Assembly (NCBI GenBank): GCA_012510295.1
Contig: JAAZID010000091.1
Span: 1 to 9,000, forward strand
Length of the DNA: 9,000 nucleotides
Direction of reading: 5' to 3'
Origin: Methanomicrobiales archaeon
Lineage (GTDB): Archaea; Halobacteriota; Methanomicrobia; Methanomicrobiales; Methanoculleaceae
In this document: piece by piece, positions 1 to 5,296 of the stretch
Numbering within the stretch: position 1 is the first letter of the stretch
Layout: each line of letters opens with the position of its first letter
Notes under the pieces: model-generated
What the model saw: the letters and a program-made list of their open reading frames with translations, nothing else
Told to the model about the DNA's origin: nothing
Database searches by the model: none
Translations under genes and position numbers: made by a program

Positions 1-306
1 AAACTCCCGGGCCTCCGTATAGTTCTCTGCAACGCGGGGATAGGCCGCATCTCCGAGCCCGAGCATGAGAAGGCGCGCATTCAACCTTGTTACCATGATA
101 CCGATCTCATCGGCCGCCGCCTCACCGGCATTGAGGTCGCGGGCAACCCTGATGTACCGGCGCGCCTCCCCGCCGCCGCCGACGACAATAAAGACCTGGT
201 ACTGTTCAGCAATCCGCCTCAGGAGAGAGACATACCTGCTGATATTGTTCGATTCAAGCGAGGGGACCAGAACCGAACCGCCCAGGGATATGACGATCTT
301 CTTCAT
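1..306 (-). CDS. pyrH: Uridylate (UMP) kinase, archaeal type, N-terminal part (3' end outside window)
   Basis: Cytosolic UMP kinase, making UDP from UMP and ATP in pyrimidine nucleotide synthesis. Translating the reverse strand from the ATG at 306-304 gives 102 residues beginning MKKIVISLGGSVLVPS and running off the window edge in frame. Visible family marks are the amino-acid-kinase phosphate loop GGS (residues 9-11), the glycine-rich VVGGGGEARRYI segment (41-52), and DEIGIMVTRLNARLL (66-80), which is typical of archaeal UMP kinases. The family is usually about 225 residues, so somewhat more than half is missing. The start is fixed by the conserved N-terminal beta strand. The gene is transcribed away from amrS, and a TATA-like box lies close upstream, which suggests a very short leader. 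The family call is firm; nothing in the visible part looks broken. Confidence 0.9.
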   Translation of the reverse strand, partial: MKKIVISLGGSVLVPSLESNNISRYVSLLRRIAEQYQVFIVVGGGGEARRYIRVARDLNAGEAAADEIGIMVTRLNARLLMLGLGDAAYPRVAENYTEAREF

Positions 307-333
307 TCTATCCTATCATTATCCCTGATACCA

Positions 334-342
334 CTCATATAC
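334..342 (-). promoter_or_regulatory. Putative box A (TATA) promoter of pyrH
   Basis: On the reverse strand this reads GTATATGAG, an AT-rich island at the edge of very GC-rich DNA. Its centre lies about 32 nt upstream of the pyrH ATG. With the usual archaeal box A to start distance of about 25 nt, transcription would begin near 312. That would leave a leader of only a few bases, and no strong SD sequence is seen before the ATG. Inferred from position and composition only. Confidence 0.45.
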
Positions 343-410
343 CTGTTGAAGGCTCGTGCCGGCAGAACAACGCTTACCTCATCGGCCCCGTGCCGGCACC
401 CACTACAGCG

Positions 411-500
411 GCGAGATGCCTGTGGAACGCGAAATCAGGGTCACCTTCCCCGGCCTGCGCCCCCCTCAAGGCTCTTGCCACGAGAACCCCCGCTCCTGCG
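411..500. repeat. Dispersed repeat, copy A
   Basis: About 90 bp beginning GCGAGATGCC and ending in the segment GCTCTTGCCACGAGAACCCC followed by CGCTCCTGCG. It aligns along its whole length with copy C (765-853) with one single-base gap and roughly 85% identity by eye. The last 30 bases or so are almost identical, including the CTCTTGCCACGAGAACCCCC block. Copy B shares only the first two thirds. The end of this copy runs into a hairpin formed by 492-496 and 503-507. Confidence 0.75.
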
Positions 501-538
501 CGGGAGCCCTGTGGGAGGGCCAGCATGGTTCTCTTTGC

Positions 539-560
539 CGGGGAGGGGGTTCCCTCCCCG
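539..560. repeat. 9-bp GC hairpin with 4-base loop
   Basis: CGGGGAGGG (539-547) pairs perfectly with CCCTCCCCG (552-560) around the loop GGTT. It sits between repeat copies A and B, just before the 574-584 inverted-repeat arm. Its function is unknown. Confidence 0.55.
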
Positions 561-573
561 AGCCCCTCCCCGG

Positions 574-683
574 GCGATATCCCCCACGGTACGGTGCATG
601 GCAAGATGCCGGCGAAGGGCGGGATCGGGGCCGGCATCTCGGGCCGGCCTTCCCCGTGCTTGCGCCCTTGCTGGGGATATCGC
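574..683. repeat. 110-bp segment bounded by an 11-bp perfect inverted repeat
   Basis: GCGATATCCCC at 574-584 is exactly complementary to GGGGATATCGC at 673-683. The enclosed segment contains repeat copy B with its own 10-bp inverted repeat (604-613/630-639), so the whole 110 bp could fold as a two-level hairpin. No flanking target-site duplication could be recognised, and there is no coding sequence inside. It could be a REP- or MITE-like element or simply a structured spacer. Confidence 0.5.
601..668. repeat. Dispersed repeat, copy B (diverged, with a 13-bp insertion)
   Basis: It begins GCAAGATGCCGGCGAAGGGC and aligns with copy C through ATCGGGG. It then carries about 13 extra bases (roughly 633-645) before re-aligning at GCCTTCCCCGTGCTTGCGCCC. 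The insertion creates a perfect 10-bp inverted repeat, AGATGCCGGC at 604-613 and GCCGGCATCT at 630-639. The bases before it (CGGTGCATG) match those before copy C (CGGTGTATG), so the B/C homology starts slightly upstream. It lies inside the inverted repeat at 574-584/673-683. Confidence 0.6.
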
Positions 684-691
684 GACTACTG

Positions 692-713
692 CCCCCGCCC
701 CAGCGGGCGGGGG
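692..713. repeat. Very stable 9-bp GC hairpin
   Basis: CCCCCGCCC at 692-700 pairs perfectly with GGGCGGGGG at 705-713 around a 4-base loop, CAGC. A smaller perfect stem, GCGCC (718-722) with GGCGC (726-730), follows directly. No T-run or C-run follows on the + strand, so a terminator role is not evident. Confidence 0.6.
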
Positions 714-764
714 AGGAGCGCCGAAGGCGCGGGTGGGGTGGGGGAGAGAGGAGAGCGGTGTATG

Positions 765-853
765 GCGAGATGCCGGTGAAACGCACAATCGGGGTCGCCT
801 CCCCCCGGTTGCGCCCCGCCCGGGCTCTTGCCACGAGAACCCCCGCTCCAGCG
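765..853. repeat. Dispersed repeat, copy C
   Basis: It begins GCGAGATGCCGGTGAAACGC and ends with the CTCTTGCCACGAGAACCCCC block followed by GCTCCAGCG. It is the closest partner of copy A and also aligns with copy B once an approximately 13-bp insertion in B is allowed. All three copies lie in direct orientation, with starts 190 and 164 bp apart. Confidence 0.75.
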
Positions 854-922
854 CCGACCTCCACTCCCGCGACCCCCCACAGGAATCCCCGGCCGGCCTC
901 CACTCCTGCAAACCTCCCACAA

Positions 923-930
923 GATACATA
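923..930 (+). promoter_or_regulatory. Possible weak box A upstream of amrS
   Basis: GATACATA is one of few AT-rich stretches before amrS, about 34-41 bases upstream of the ATG at 964. A start about 25 nt downstream would leave a leader of roughly 10 nt containing GGTGG (955-959), which can pair in part with the 16S anti-SD. The match to the archaeal TATA consensus is poor, so this is only a candidate. Confidence 0.25.
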
Positions 931-963
931 CCTCATACTCCCATATTCTCATGCGGTGGTTAT

Positions 964-1977
964 ATGCACGAAGCGCGACTCTACCAGAAGGAGGGAGATA
1001 ACACTGTCCGCTGCTCGCTCTGCCCTCACCGGTGCACCATACGGGAGGGGAAGCAGGGAGTCTGTGGTGTCCGCATCAACCACGGTGGAACGCTCTATGC
1101 GGCCACCTTCGGCCGGGTTGCCGCTGAGGCAGTCGATCCTATCGAGAAGAAGCCGCTCTTTCATTTTCTCCCCGGGACACTCTCGTATTCTCTCGGGACA
1201 ATCGGGTGCAACTTCCACTGTGAACACTGTCAGAACTGGCACATATCCCAGCAGACGCTCCAGATGCGGATGCTCCAGAGCCTCTCCCCGGCAGAGGGTG
1301 TGGAACGTGCTCTCACGTCAGGCTCCGCGAGCATCGCCTGGACCTACAACGAGCCCACCATCTGGCACGAATACCCGCTTGCCATGGGAACGCTCGCGCG
1401 TGAAAAGGGTCTCGGGACCGTCTACGTCACGAACGGTTACATCACCGAAGAGGGACTCCGCGAGATCGCGCCGGTGCTGAGTGCGTTTCGCGTTGACATC
1501 AAGTCGTTCTCCGATACGTTCTACCGGAAGGTCTGTGGGGGGCGGTTGCAGCCGATCCTCGACGCGACGGCGCTCGCAAAGGAACTCGGGCTGCATATTG
1601 AGACGGTCACACTGGTCATCCCGGGACAGAATGACTCGATGGAAGAGATGGAAGCGCTCATCAGGTGGGTGCTTGAGAACCTCGGGCCTGATACGCCGAT
1701 GCACTTCACCCGGTTCCACCCTGACTATAAGATGCAGGAGACCAGGCCGACCGAGGTCAGGGCACTCGAGAAGATCTACGAGCGTGCAAAAGACCTCGGG
1801 ATCCACTACCCCTATCTCGGCAATGTCTTCAACCATCCTTACGAGAACACGTACTGCCCCGTCTGCGGCGGTCTCGTTATCGAGCGGTCAGGGTTTGGAA
1901 TCCGGATGCGAGGGATCAAAGACCATACCTGCACAGAGTGTGGCGGGCACATCGAATATGTCTCCCGGATCGACTGA
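964..1977 (+). CDS. amrS: AmmeMemoRadiSam system radical SAM enzyme
   Basis: Radical SAM protein of the family once called pyruvate-formate-lyase-activating-like, named for co-occurrence with AMMECR1 and Memo proteins. The substrate is unknown to me. The 337 residues show an N-terminal cysteine cluster (C17, C20, C24, C34), a [4Fe-4S] motif CNFHCEHC (C82, C86, C89), YNEPT (128-132), a TIM-barrel-like middle, and a C-terminal zinc ribbon (C298, C301, C323, C326). The frame is open back to 346, but that part reads as low-complexity repeat DNA. MHEARLYQKE matches how the family begins, and GGTGG lies 4 bases before this ATG, so 964 is chosen. The stop overlaps the next gene by 20 bases, implying an operon. 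No AMMECR1 or Memo gene is seen in this window. Confidence 0.92.
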   Translation: MHEARLYQKEGDNTVRCSLCPHRCTIREGKQGVCGVRINHGGTLYAATFGRVAAEAVDPIEKKPLFHFLPGTLSYSLGTIGCNFHCEHCQNWHISQQTLQMRMLQSLSPAEGVERALTSGSASIAWTYNEPTIWHEYPLAMGTLAREKGLGTVYVTNGYITEEGLREIAPVLSAFRVDIKSFSDTFYRKVCGGRLQPILDATALAKELGLHIETVTLVIPGQNDSMEEMEALIRWVLENLGPDTPMHFTRFHPDYKMQETRPTEVRALEKIYERAKDLGIHYPYLGNVFNHPYENTYCPVCGGLVIERSGFGIRMRGIKDHTCTECGGHIEYVSRID

Positions 1978-2455
1978 GCAGAGCTCGCGGCGGTTCCTGA
2001 CCGACAGGATGCTCGGGACGCTCACACGCTACCTCCGGTTCATGGGGTATGACACGATGAGTGCAAACAGCCTCTCCCGGGGTAACACCCGGGAAGACAC
2101 ACTCCTCCTTGAGATTGCCACAAGGGATGACCGGATCCTCCTGACCCGGGACCGCGAGCTCGCGCGTCGGGGCGGTGTACAGGCGGTCTGCATCGCATCC
2201 GAGGATATCATGCAGCAGGTCCGGCAGATCGTCGACCTCGGGCTCATTGAACCCGGTATCCGGATGACACGCTGTTCAATCTGCAACGCGCGCCTCCGGC
2301 CGGCTACTCTCCGCGAGATCCATGAGACACGCTATGCCCCGGGGTCGGTCAGGGGGAGAGAGTTCTTCTGGTGCCCGACCTGCCGGAAACTCTACTGGAT
2401 GGGTTCGCATGGTGACAACCTGAAGAAGCGCCTGAAGGAATTGCTCCCACCCTGA
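1958..2455 (+). CDS. Mut7-C RNase domain protein with C-terminal zinc ribbon
   Basis: 165-residue protein of the Mut7-C (formerly DUF82) family, named from the C-terminal domain of C. elegans Mut-7 and predicted to be a PIN-like RNase. RFLTDRMLGTLTRYLRFMGYDT (residues 12-33 in two parts: RFLTDRMLGTL and TRYLRFMGYDT) and LLTRDREL (61-68) carry the conserved acidic residues D16 and D65. The C-terminal part has a four-cysteine zinc ribbon (C106, C109, C139, C142). This is the usual length for the stand-alone archaeal form. The ATG at 1958 lies inside amrS. A later ATG at 2009 would remove the first catalytic-type strand and is unlikely. The overlap suggests translational coupling with amrS. The RNA target is unknown. 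Confidence 0.88.
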   Translation: MSPGSTEQSSRRFLTDRMLGTLTRYLRFMGYDTMSANSLSRGNTREDTLLLEIATRDDRILLTRDRELARRGGVQAVCIASEDIMQQVRQIVDLGLIEPGIRMTRCSICNARLRPATLREIHETRYAPGSVRGREFFWCPTCRKLYWMGSHGDNLKKRLKELLPP

Positions 2456-2510
2456 TCACATCTACCAGATCCCGGAATTCCCCAATTTTTGGTTCCTTTG
2501 AGAAATCTCG

Positions 2511-2522
2511 GAAAAATATATC
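2511..2522 (+). promoter_or_regulatory. Putative box A promoter for the glycosyltransferase gene
   Basis: GAAAAATATATC, preceded by CTCG, is the best TATA-like match in the 2456-2729 gap and has a purine-rich upstream edge resembling a BRE. A start about 25 nt downstream (near 2545) would give a leader of about 185 nt before the glycosyltransferase start. The leader would contain the palindrome at 2565-2593 and the alternative hairpins at 2640-2681. A second AT-rich candidate, GAATATA at 2628-2634, would give a shorter leader. Confidence 0.45.
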
Positions 2523-2564
2523 AACTCTGCGGGGGTATGAGGCACATCGGCCATGGACCGGCCA

Positions 2565-2593
2565 GCCTGATATTCACGAATATTTTATCAGGC
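2565..2593. promoter_or_regulatory. Nested palindrome, possible operator
   Basis: GCCTGATA (2565-2572) and TATCAGGC (2586-2593) are perfectly complementary 8-bp arms. Between them, overlapping the left arm, lies a second dyad: ATATTC (2570-2575), AC, GAATAT (2578-2583). The two-base spacer of the inner dyad suits a dimeric DNA-binding protein better than an RNA hairpin. It lies 20-80 bases downstream of the likely box A, where a repressor or a leader structure could act. No specific regulator can be named. Confidence 0.4.
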
Positions 2594-2639
2594 GGGGGTC
2601 TTTGCACCACACCCCGGGTCTGTATGAGAATATACCGGG

Positions 2640-2681
2640 TCTCTGGTGGGGGCCAGAGATGATCCAATCATCCTGGCCCTC
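2640..2681 (+). promoter_or_regulatory. Two mutually exclusive hairpins in the glycosyltransferase leader
   Basis: Stem P pairs TCTCTGG (2640-2646) with CCAGAGA (2653-2659) around a 6-base loop. Stem Q pairs GGGCCAG (2650-2656) with CTGGCCC (2673-2679), extendable to 2648/2681 through a G-U pair. Q has an inner stem ATGAT (2659-2663)/ATCAT (2667-2671) with a 3-base loop. Both use CCAG at 2653-2656, so they cannot form together. The arrangement resembles an attenuator or riboswitch expression platform. It could also act in 3'-end formation of the upstream operon. No known riboswitch class was recognised. Confidence 0.4.
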
Positions 2682-2729
2682 CTCTGTATGAATGAATGAT
2701 TGCCTGGATAGTTAACGATGAGGAATACC

Positions 2730-3884
2730 ATGAAAAGTTTGAAGGTAGCATTTTTTTGCTGGGAATCTCTGTATGCAGAGCGTGTGGGCGGGCTTGCAAA
2801 TGCAGCGACTAACCTCGCTGAGACGCTGGCACGCCACCACGAAGTGCACTACTTTACCCGTGGAGAGGGACGGGATGCCGAGATCAACGGTGTCCGGTAT
2901 CACTACTGCCAACCGGCAGGAGAAAATCTCGTCCGATACTGCTCCGATATGAGCAGGAGGATGATCGATCGGTTCAGGGAGTTTGATGCGCCTCAATTTG
3001 ACCTCCTGCACTTCCATGACTGGCACGTGGTCGATGCACTCCGCCGGTTCCAGGAGCGGGAGACCATCTTCACCTATCACTCTACAGAGTTTGGGAGAAA
3101 CGGAAACACTTTTGGCGCTGGATGGCCGTTCCCTGAGATATCAGCGATTGAGCGCTATGGAGGATCGATCGCAAAACGCATAACAGCAGTCTCCTCGACA
3201 CTCCGGCAGGAAGCCATGAACCTCTATGGCATCCCCGACTGGAAGATCGATGTGGTCCCAAACGGCATCATGCCTGATCACTACCAGGCAGACGTCGATC
3301 CGGAGGAGGTTAAACGGCGCTACGACTTCGACCCGGACTCCCCGCTGATACTCTTTGTCGGGAGACTCGCATGGCAGAAAGGGCCTGACATGCTGGTAGA
3401 TGCAGCTCCAGGCCTCCTCCAGGAGCACCCGGACAGCCAGTTTGCCTTCGTCGGCGACGGACAGATGCGCCAGGGCCTTGAGACCAGGGCCCGGTCGCTC
3501 CCCATCCGTTTCCTCGGCCGCCTGGATGATGTTGAATACGTCACACTCCTCAATGCAAGTGATATCGTCGCTATCCCGAGTAGAAATGAGCCTTTTGGAC
3601 TCGTCCTCCTTGAGGCATGGAGCGCAGGGCGGTGCGTGGTCGCATCGGACGTTGGCGGACTCTCAGAGAACATCGAGCACGGGACCGATGGGGTCAAGGT
3701 GCAACCGCACCCTGATTCGATAGCTGAAGGGCTCATGACGGTGGCCGACTCTCCCAGGAAATCACTCTGTATGGGCCGAAAGGGGCTTGACAAAGTGAAA
3801 GAGTATTTCCAGTGGAGGCGCATCGCTGAACGAATGGAGGACTCCTACAGGAAGGCTGCGAATTGTGATACCATCCCCTGCTGA
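2730..3884 (+). CDS. GT4-family glycosyltransferase (glycogen/starch-synthase-like)
   Basis: Predicted cytosolic retaining GT-B glycosyltransferase that moves a sugar from a nucleotide-sugar donor. The 384 residues show the N-terminal glycine loop ERVGGLANAA (17-26), HFHDWHV (94-100) as in glycogen-synthase-like members, the donor-domain start FVGRLAWQKGPD (209-220), and the E-x7-E motif NEPFGLVLLE (E287, E295). No signal peptide or membrane segment is seen. An ATG at 2718 would add four residues. 2730 is preferred because GAGGA at 2720-2724 lies 5 bases before it, and MKSLKVAFF fits the first beta strand. The gene has a long, structured leader and converges on a GalT-like gene. Donor and acceptor cannot be read from sequence; alpha-glucan or surface-glycan synthesis are both possible. 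Confidence 0.85.
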   Translation: MKSLKVAFFCWESLYAERVGGLANAATNLAETLARHHEVHYFTRGEGRDAEINGVRYHYCQPAGENLVRYCSDMSRRMIDRFREFDAPQFDLLHFHDWHVVDALRRFQERETIFTYHSTEFGRNGNTFGAGWPFPEISAIERYGGSIAKRITAVSSTLRQEAMNLYGIPDWKIDVVPNGIMPDHYQADVDPEEVKRRYDFDPDSPLILFVGRLAWQKGPDMLVDAAPGLLQEHPDSQFAFVGDGQMRQGLETRARSLPIRFLGRLDDVEYVTLLNASDIVAIPSRNEPFGLVLLEAWSAGRCVVASDVGGLSENIEHGTDGVKVQPHPDSIAEGLMTVADSPRKSLCMGRKGLDKVKEYFQWRRIAERMEDSYRKAANCDTIPC

Positions 3885-3897
3885 CCGTGAGCACCCC

Positions 3898-4965
3898 TCA
3901 GGGTAGCATGACAGCTGTAAGGTGCTCCATCAGGCGGAAGGGATCCGATGAGACCACGGATGTCCCTGCGTAGAGCTCCATCCCCCCGATATCGGAGGTC
4001 CGGGAGTGAAGGTCACCCCGGTCAACCACCCATGCAACATAATGACCCCGATTGCCTGTTGGAGGCATGTATATCGCGACATTGTAACTCTGCACACCGA
4101 TATTCCGGTAACATTCGAGCACTTTCGCGAGTGCTGGGGCGAGGTCGTGCGGTGACTCTGCGATGATCACGACCTCATGCTCTTTCTTCGGGGTCAGGTG
4201 GGCCATGACCCGGGCGCCCTTGTAGGCGAGTCCAAGGCCGATGGCGGTGTGTGCCAGGAAGAGGTCTTCATAGTACTCAGTCCCATAACGGCGCAGGTAC
4301 TCCTCCCTGGCTTGCTCGATCCGTGCCGGCGTGGTGTAGAGGTGATGAGTGAGCAGGATCTGGGCGTGATTGTGCACTATGCTTGCTCCCGCGCGCCAGA
4401 GGAAGTTCCAGATGAGGAAGGGGTAGATTGCCTGCGGATCCGCCTGGTGCGCATCCTGACACCACTGGATGGCCACACGTATCATGTCGGCCACCTGCGG
4501 TTCTGTAACGGTGTAAGGATACGGATCCCTGGCGATGAGGATGGCGTGGAGGTAATCGTATTTGGCGATGTTGCTTGCCGTTATCCAGTGGTCACTGTCG
4601 ATCCTCCCGAACGTATCGGCCGGCGTCTCCTGGAGGGGGTTTGCAAATGGCCCTTTCTCTGCCAGTGCCTGCACATCCAGCATCTCTTCGGCGCGGGGTG
4701 TAAGCACCGGGCGGCGCGCCCTGATGGAGTTGAAGAGCGTGCTCTCGCCGGTCAGGGTATTGGTTACCCTGACGATCTGTTGTGTCTCGATATCGCCGTA
4801 CTTCTCCCGCACCCACCCTTTCATCGTATCAGGGAAGACGAGATGCCCGGGTTTGATGTACCAGGAGTATATCCGGGAGAAGACTGCTGCCATACCGGGC
4901 CTGAGTTCCTGCACGATACCCGGCAACCGGGTGATGTCAAGCGTGGCCATGGTTGCCCACCGCAT
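3898..4965 (-). CDS. Galactose-1-phosphate uridylyltransferase-like (HIT superfamily) protein
   Basis: 355-residue predicted cytosolic nucleotidyltransferase. GASIVHNHAQ (193-202) carries H198-x-H200-x-Q202, equivalent to the GalT His-Pro-His-x-Gln active site, where the second His receives the nucleotide. The upstream WNFLWRAG segment and downstream HLTPKKEHEVVI (256-267) fit the GalT/HIT fold. The second position is Asn rather than Pro, and the zinc ligands of classical GalT are not evident, so the exact substrate is open: a hexose-1-phosphate or another nucleotide-linked compound. The start at 4965 has AGGAT upstream. A second ATG at 4950 (MATLDITRLP) is possible, and a TTTAT box at 4984-4980 would fit it better. 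The gene is convergent with the glycosyltransferase, 13 bp between stops. Confidence 0.72.
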   Translation of the reverse strand: MRWATMATLDITRLPGIVQELRPGMAAVFSRIYSWYIKPGHLVFPDTMKGWVREKYGDIETQQIVRVTNTLTGESTLFNSIRARRPVLTPRAEEMLDVQALAEKGPFANPLQETPADTFGRIDSDHWITASNIAKYDYLHAILIARDPYPYTVTEPQVADMIRVAIQWCQDAHQADPQAIYPFLIWNFLWRAGASIVHNHAQILLTHHLYTTPARIEQAREEYLRRYGTEYYEDLFLAHTAIGLGLAYKGARVMAHLTPKKEHEVVIIAESPHDLAPALAKVLECYRNIGVQSYNVAIYMPPTGNRGHYVAWVVDRGDLHSRTSDIGGMELYAGTSVVSSDPFRLMEHLTAVMLP

Positions 4966-5070
4966 AACCGATCCTACGCGATAAAGATTCGCATTGTGCG
5001 GTACAGGGAATGTCGCGGAGCGTCGCTGTCATGGGAATCCGGCATGGTACCACCCGGAGCCGGCTGAAAG

Positions 5071-5092
5071 GGTAGCAGACCGTGGTGCTACC
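5071..5092. repeat. 7-bp perfect inverted repeat (hairpin or operator)
   Basis: GGTAGCA and TGCTACC flank an 8-base spacer, GACCGTGG. It lies about 106 bases upstream of the GalT-like start and 205 bases upstream of the HEAT start. Because it is not near either predicted transcription start, its role is unclear. Confidence 0.4.
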
Positions 5093-5206
5093 GGATGGCC
5101 GGTGAAACCCCCACCCGCGCGTGGGCCTGCGGAGATATACGGGATCTTCCGGCCGGACTGATCACAGTCGCGGATATATGCGCACCATCAGGCACAAGAT
5201 AGAACA

Positions 5207-5212
5207 TTTATA
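5207..5212 (+). promoter_or_regulatory. Putative box A promoter of the HEAT-repeat gene
   Basis: TTTATA within AACATTTATAGAG is a good archaeal TATA match in otherwise GC-rich DNA. A start about 25 nt downstream would fall near 5236, leaving about 60 nt of leader before the ATG at 5297. This suggests the HEAT gene is transcribed alone. Confidence 0.5.
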
Positions 5213-5296
5213 GAGTTTGCGAATAGAAGCGATCATATGGATCGGCCGGGATTTGTCTGAGCAGTGCGCCTGGCCGCCCTTTGTGGATCAAGCGAT

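Larger units (their letters stand above)
307..963. other. 657-bp GC-rich noncoding divergent region with repeats and hairpins
   Basis: No convincing gene is present. One reading frame is open across the region and continues into amrS, but its translation is low-complexity, rich in Pro, Arg, Gly and Ala. Other frames on both strands are also open, as expected for DNA with few A/T triplets. The content is three diverged copies of one repeat, an 11-bp inverted repeat around the middle copy, and several perfect GC stems: 482-488/527-533, 492-496/503-507, 506-510/516-520, 539-547/552-560, 692-700/705-713 and 718-722/726-730. The last 50 bases or so become less GC-rich and probably hold the amrS promoter. 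Confidence 0.75.
4966..5296. other. 331-bp divergent promoter region, no gene seen
   Basis: Separates the GalT-like gene (-) from the HEAT-repeat gene (+). It holds inverted repeats GGTAGCA (5071-5077)/TGCTACC (5086-5092), CCCAC (5110-5114)/GTGGG (5121-5125) and GACTG (5156-5160)/CAGTC (5165-5169). TATA-like boxes lie near each gene. No tRNA-like fold or credible small protein was found. Confidence 0.6.

Noticed and set aside
411..853. CRISPR array
   Set aside because: Only three copies of about 70-90 bp, unequal spacing and internal insertion; no short uniform repeats or cas genes.
374..952. Several minus-strand open frames in the pyrH-amrS spacer
   Set aside because: Gly/Arg/Pro-rich low-complexity translations that overlap one another in different frames. 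They are a result of few stop triplets in GC-rich repeat DNA.
3885..3903. ACCC/GGGT mini-stem between the convergent glycosyltransferase and GalT-like genes
   Set aside because: Only four base pairs and it overlaps coding sequence; too weak to call a terminator.
3948..5067. Open + strand frames of 72-296 residues opposite the GalT-like gene
   Set aside because: They are antisense shadows of a clearly coding minus-strand gene with an HxHxQ motif, and show no recognisable domain.
5237..5260. Seven-codon reading frame (MDRPGFV) ending 3 bases before the GTG at 5264, as a leader peptide
   Set aside because: No SD-like site, ordinary composition, and the better HEAT start is the ATG at 5297. Short frames like this arise often by chance.
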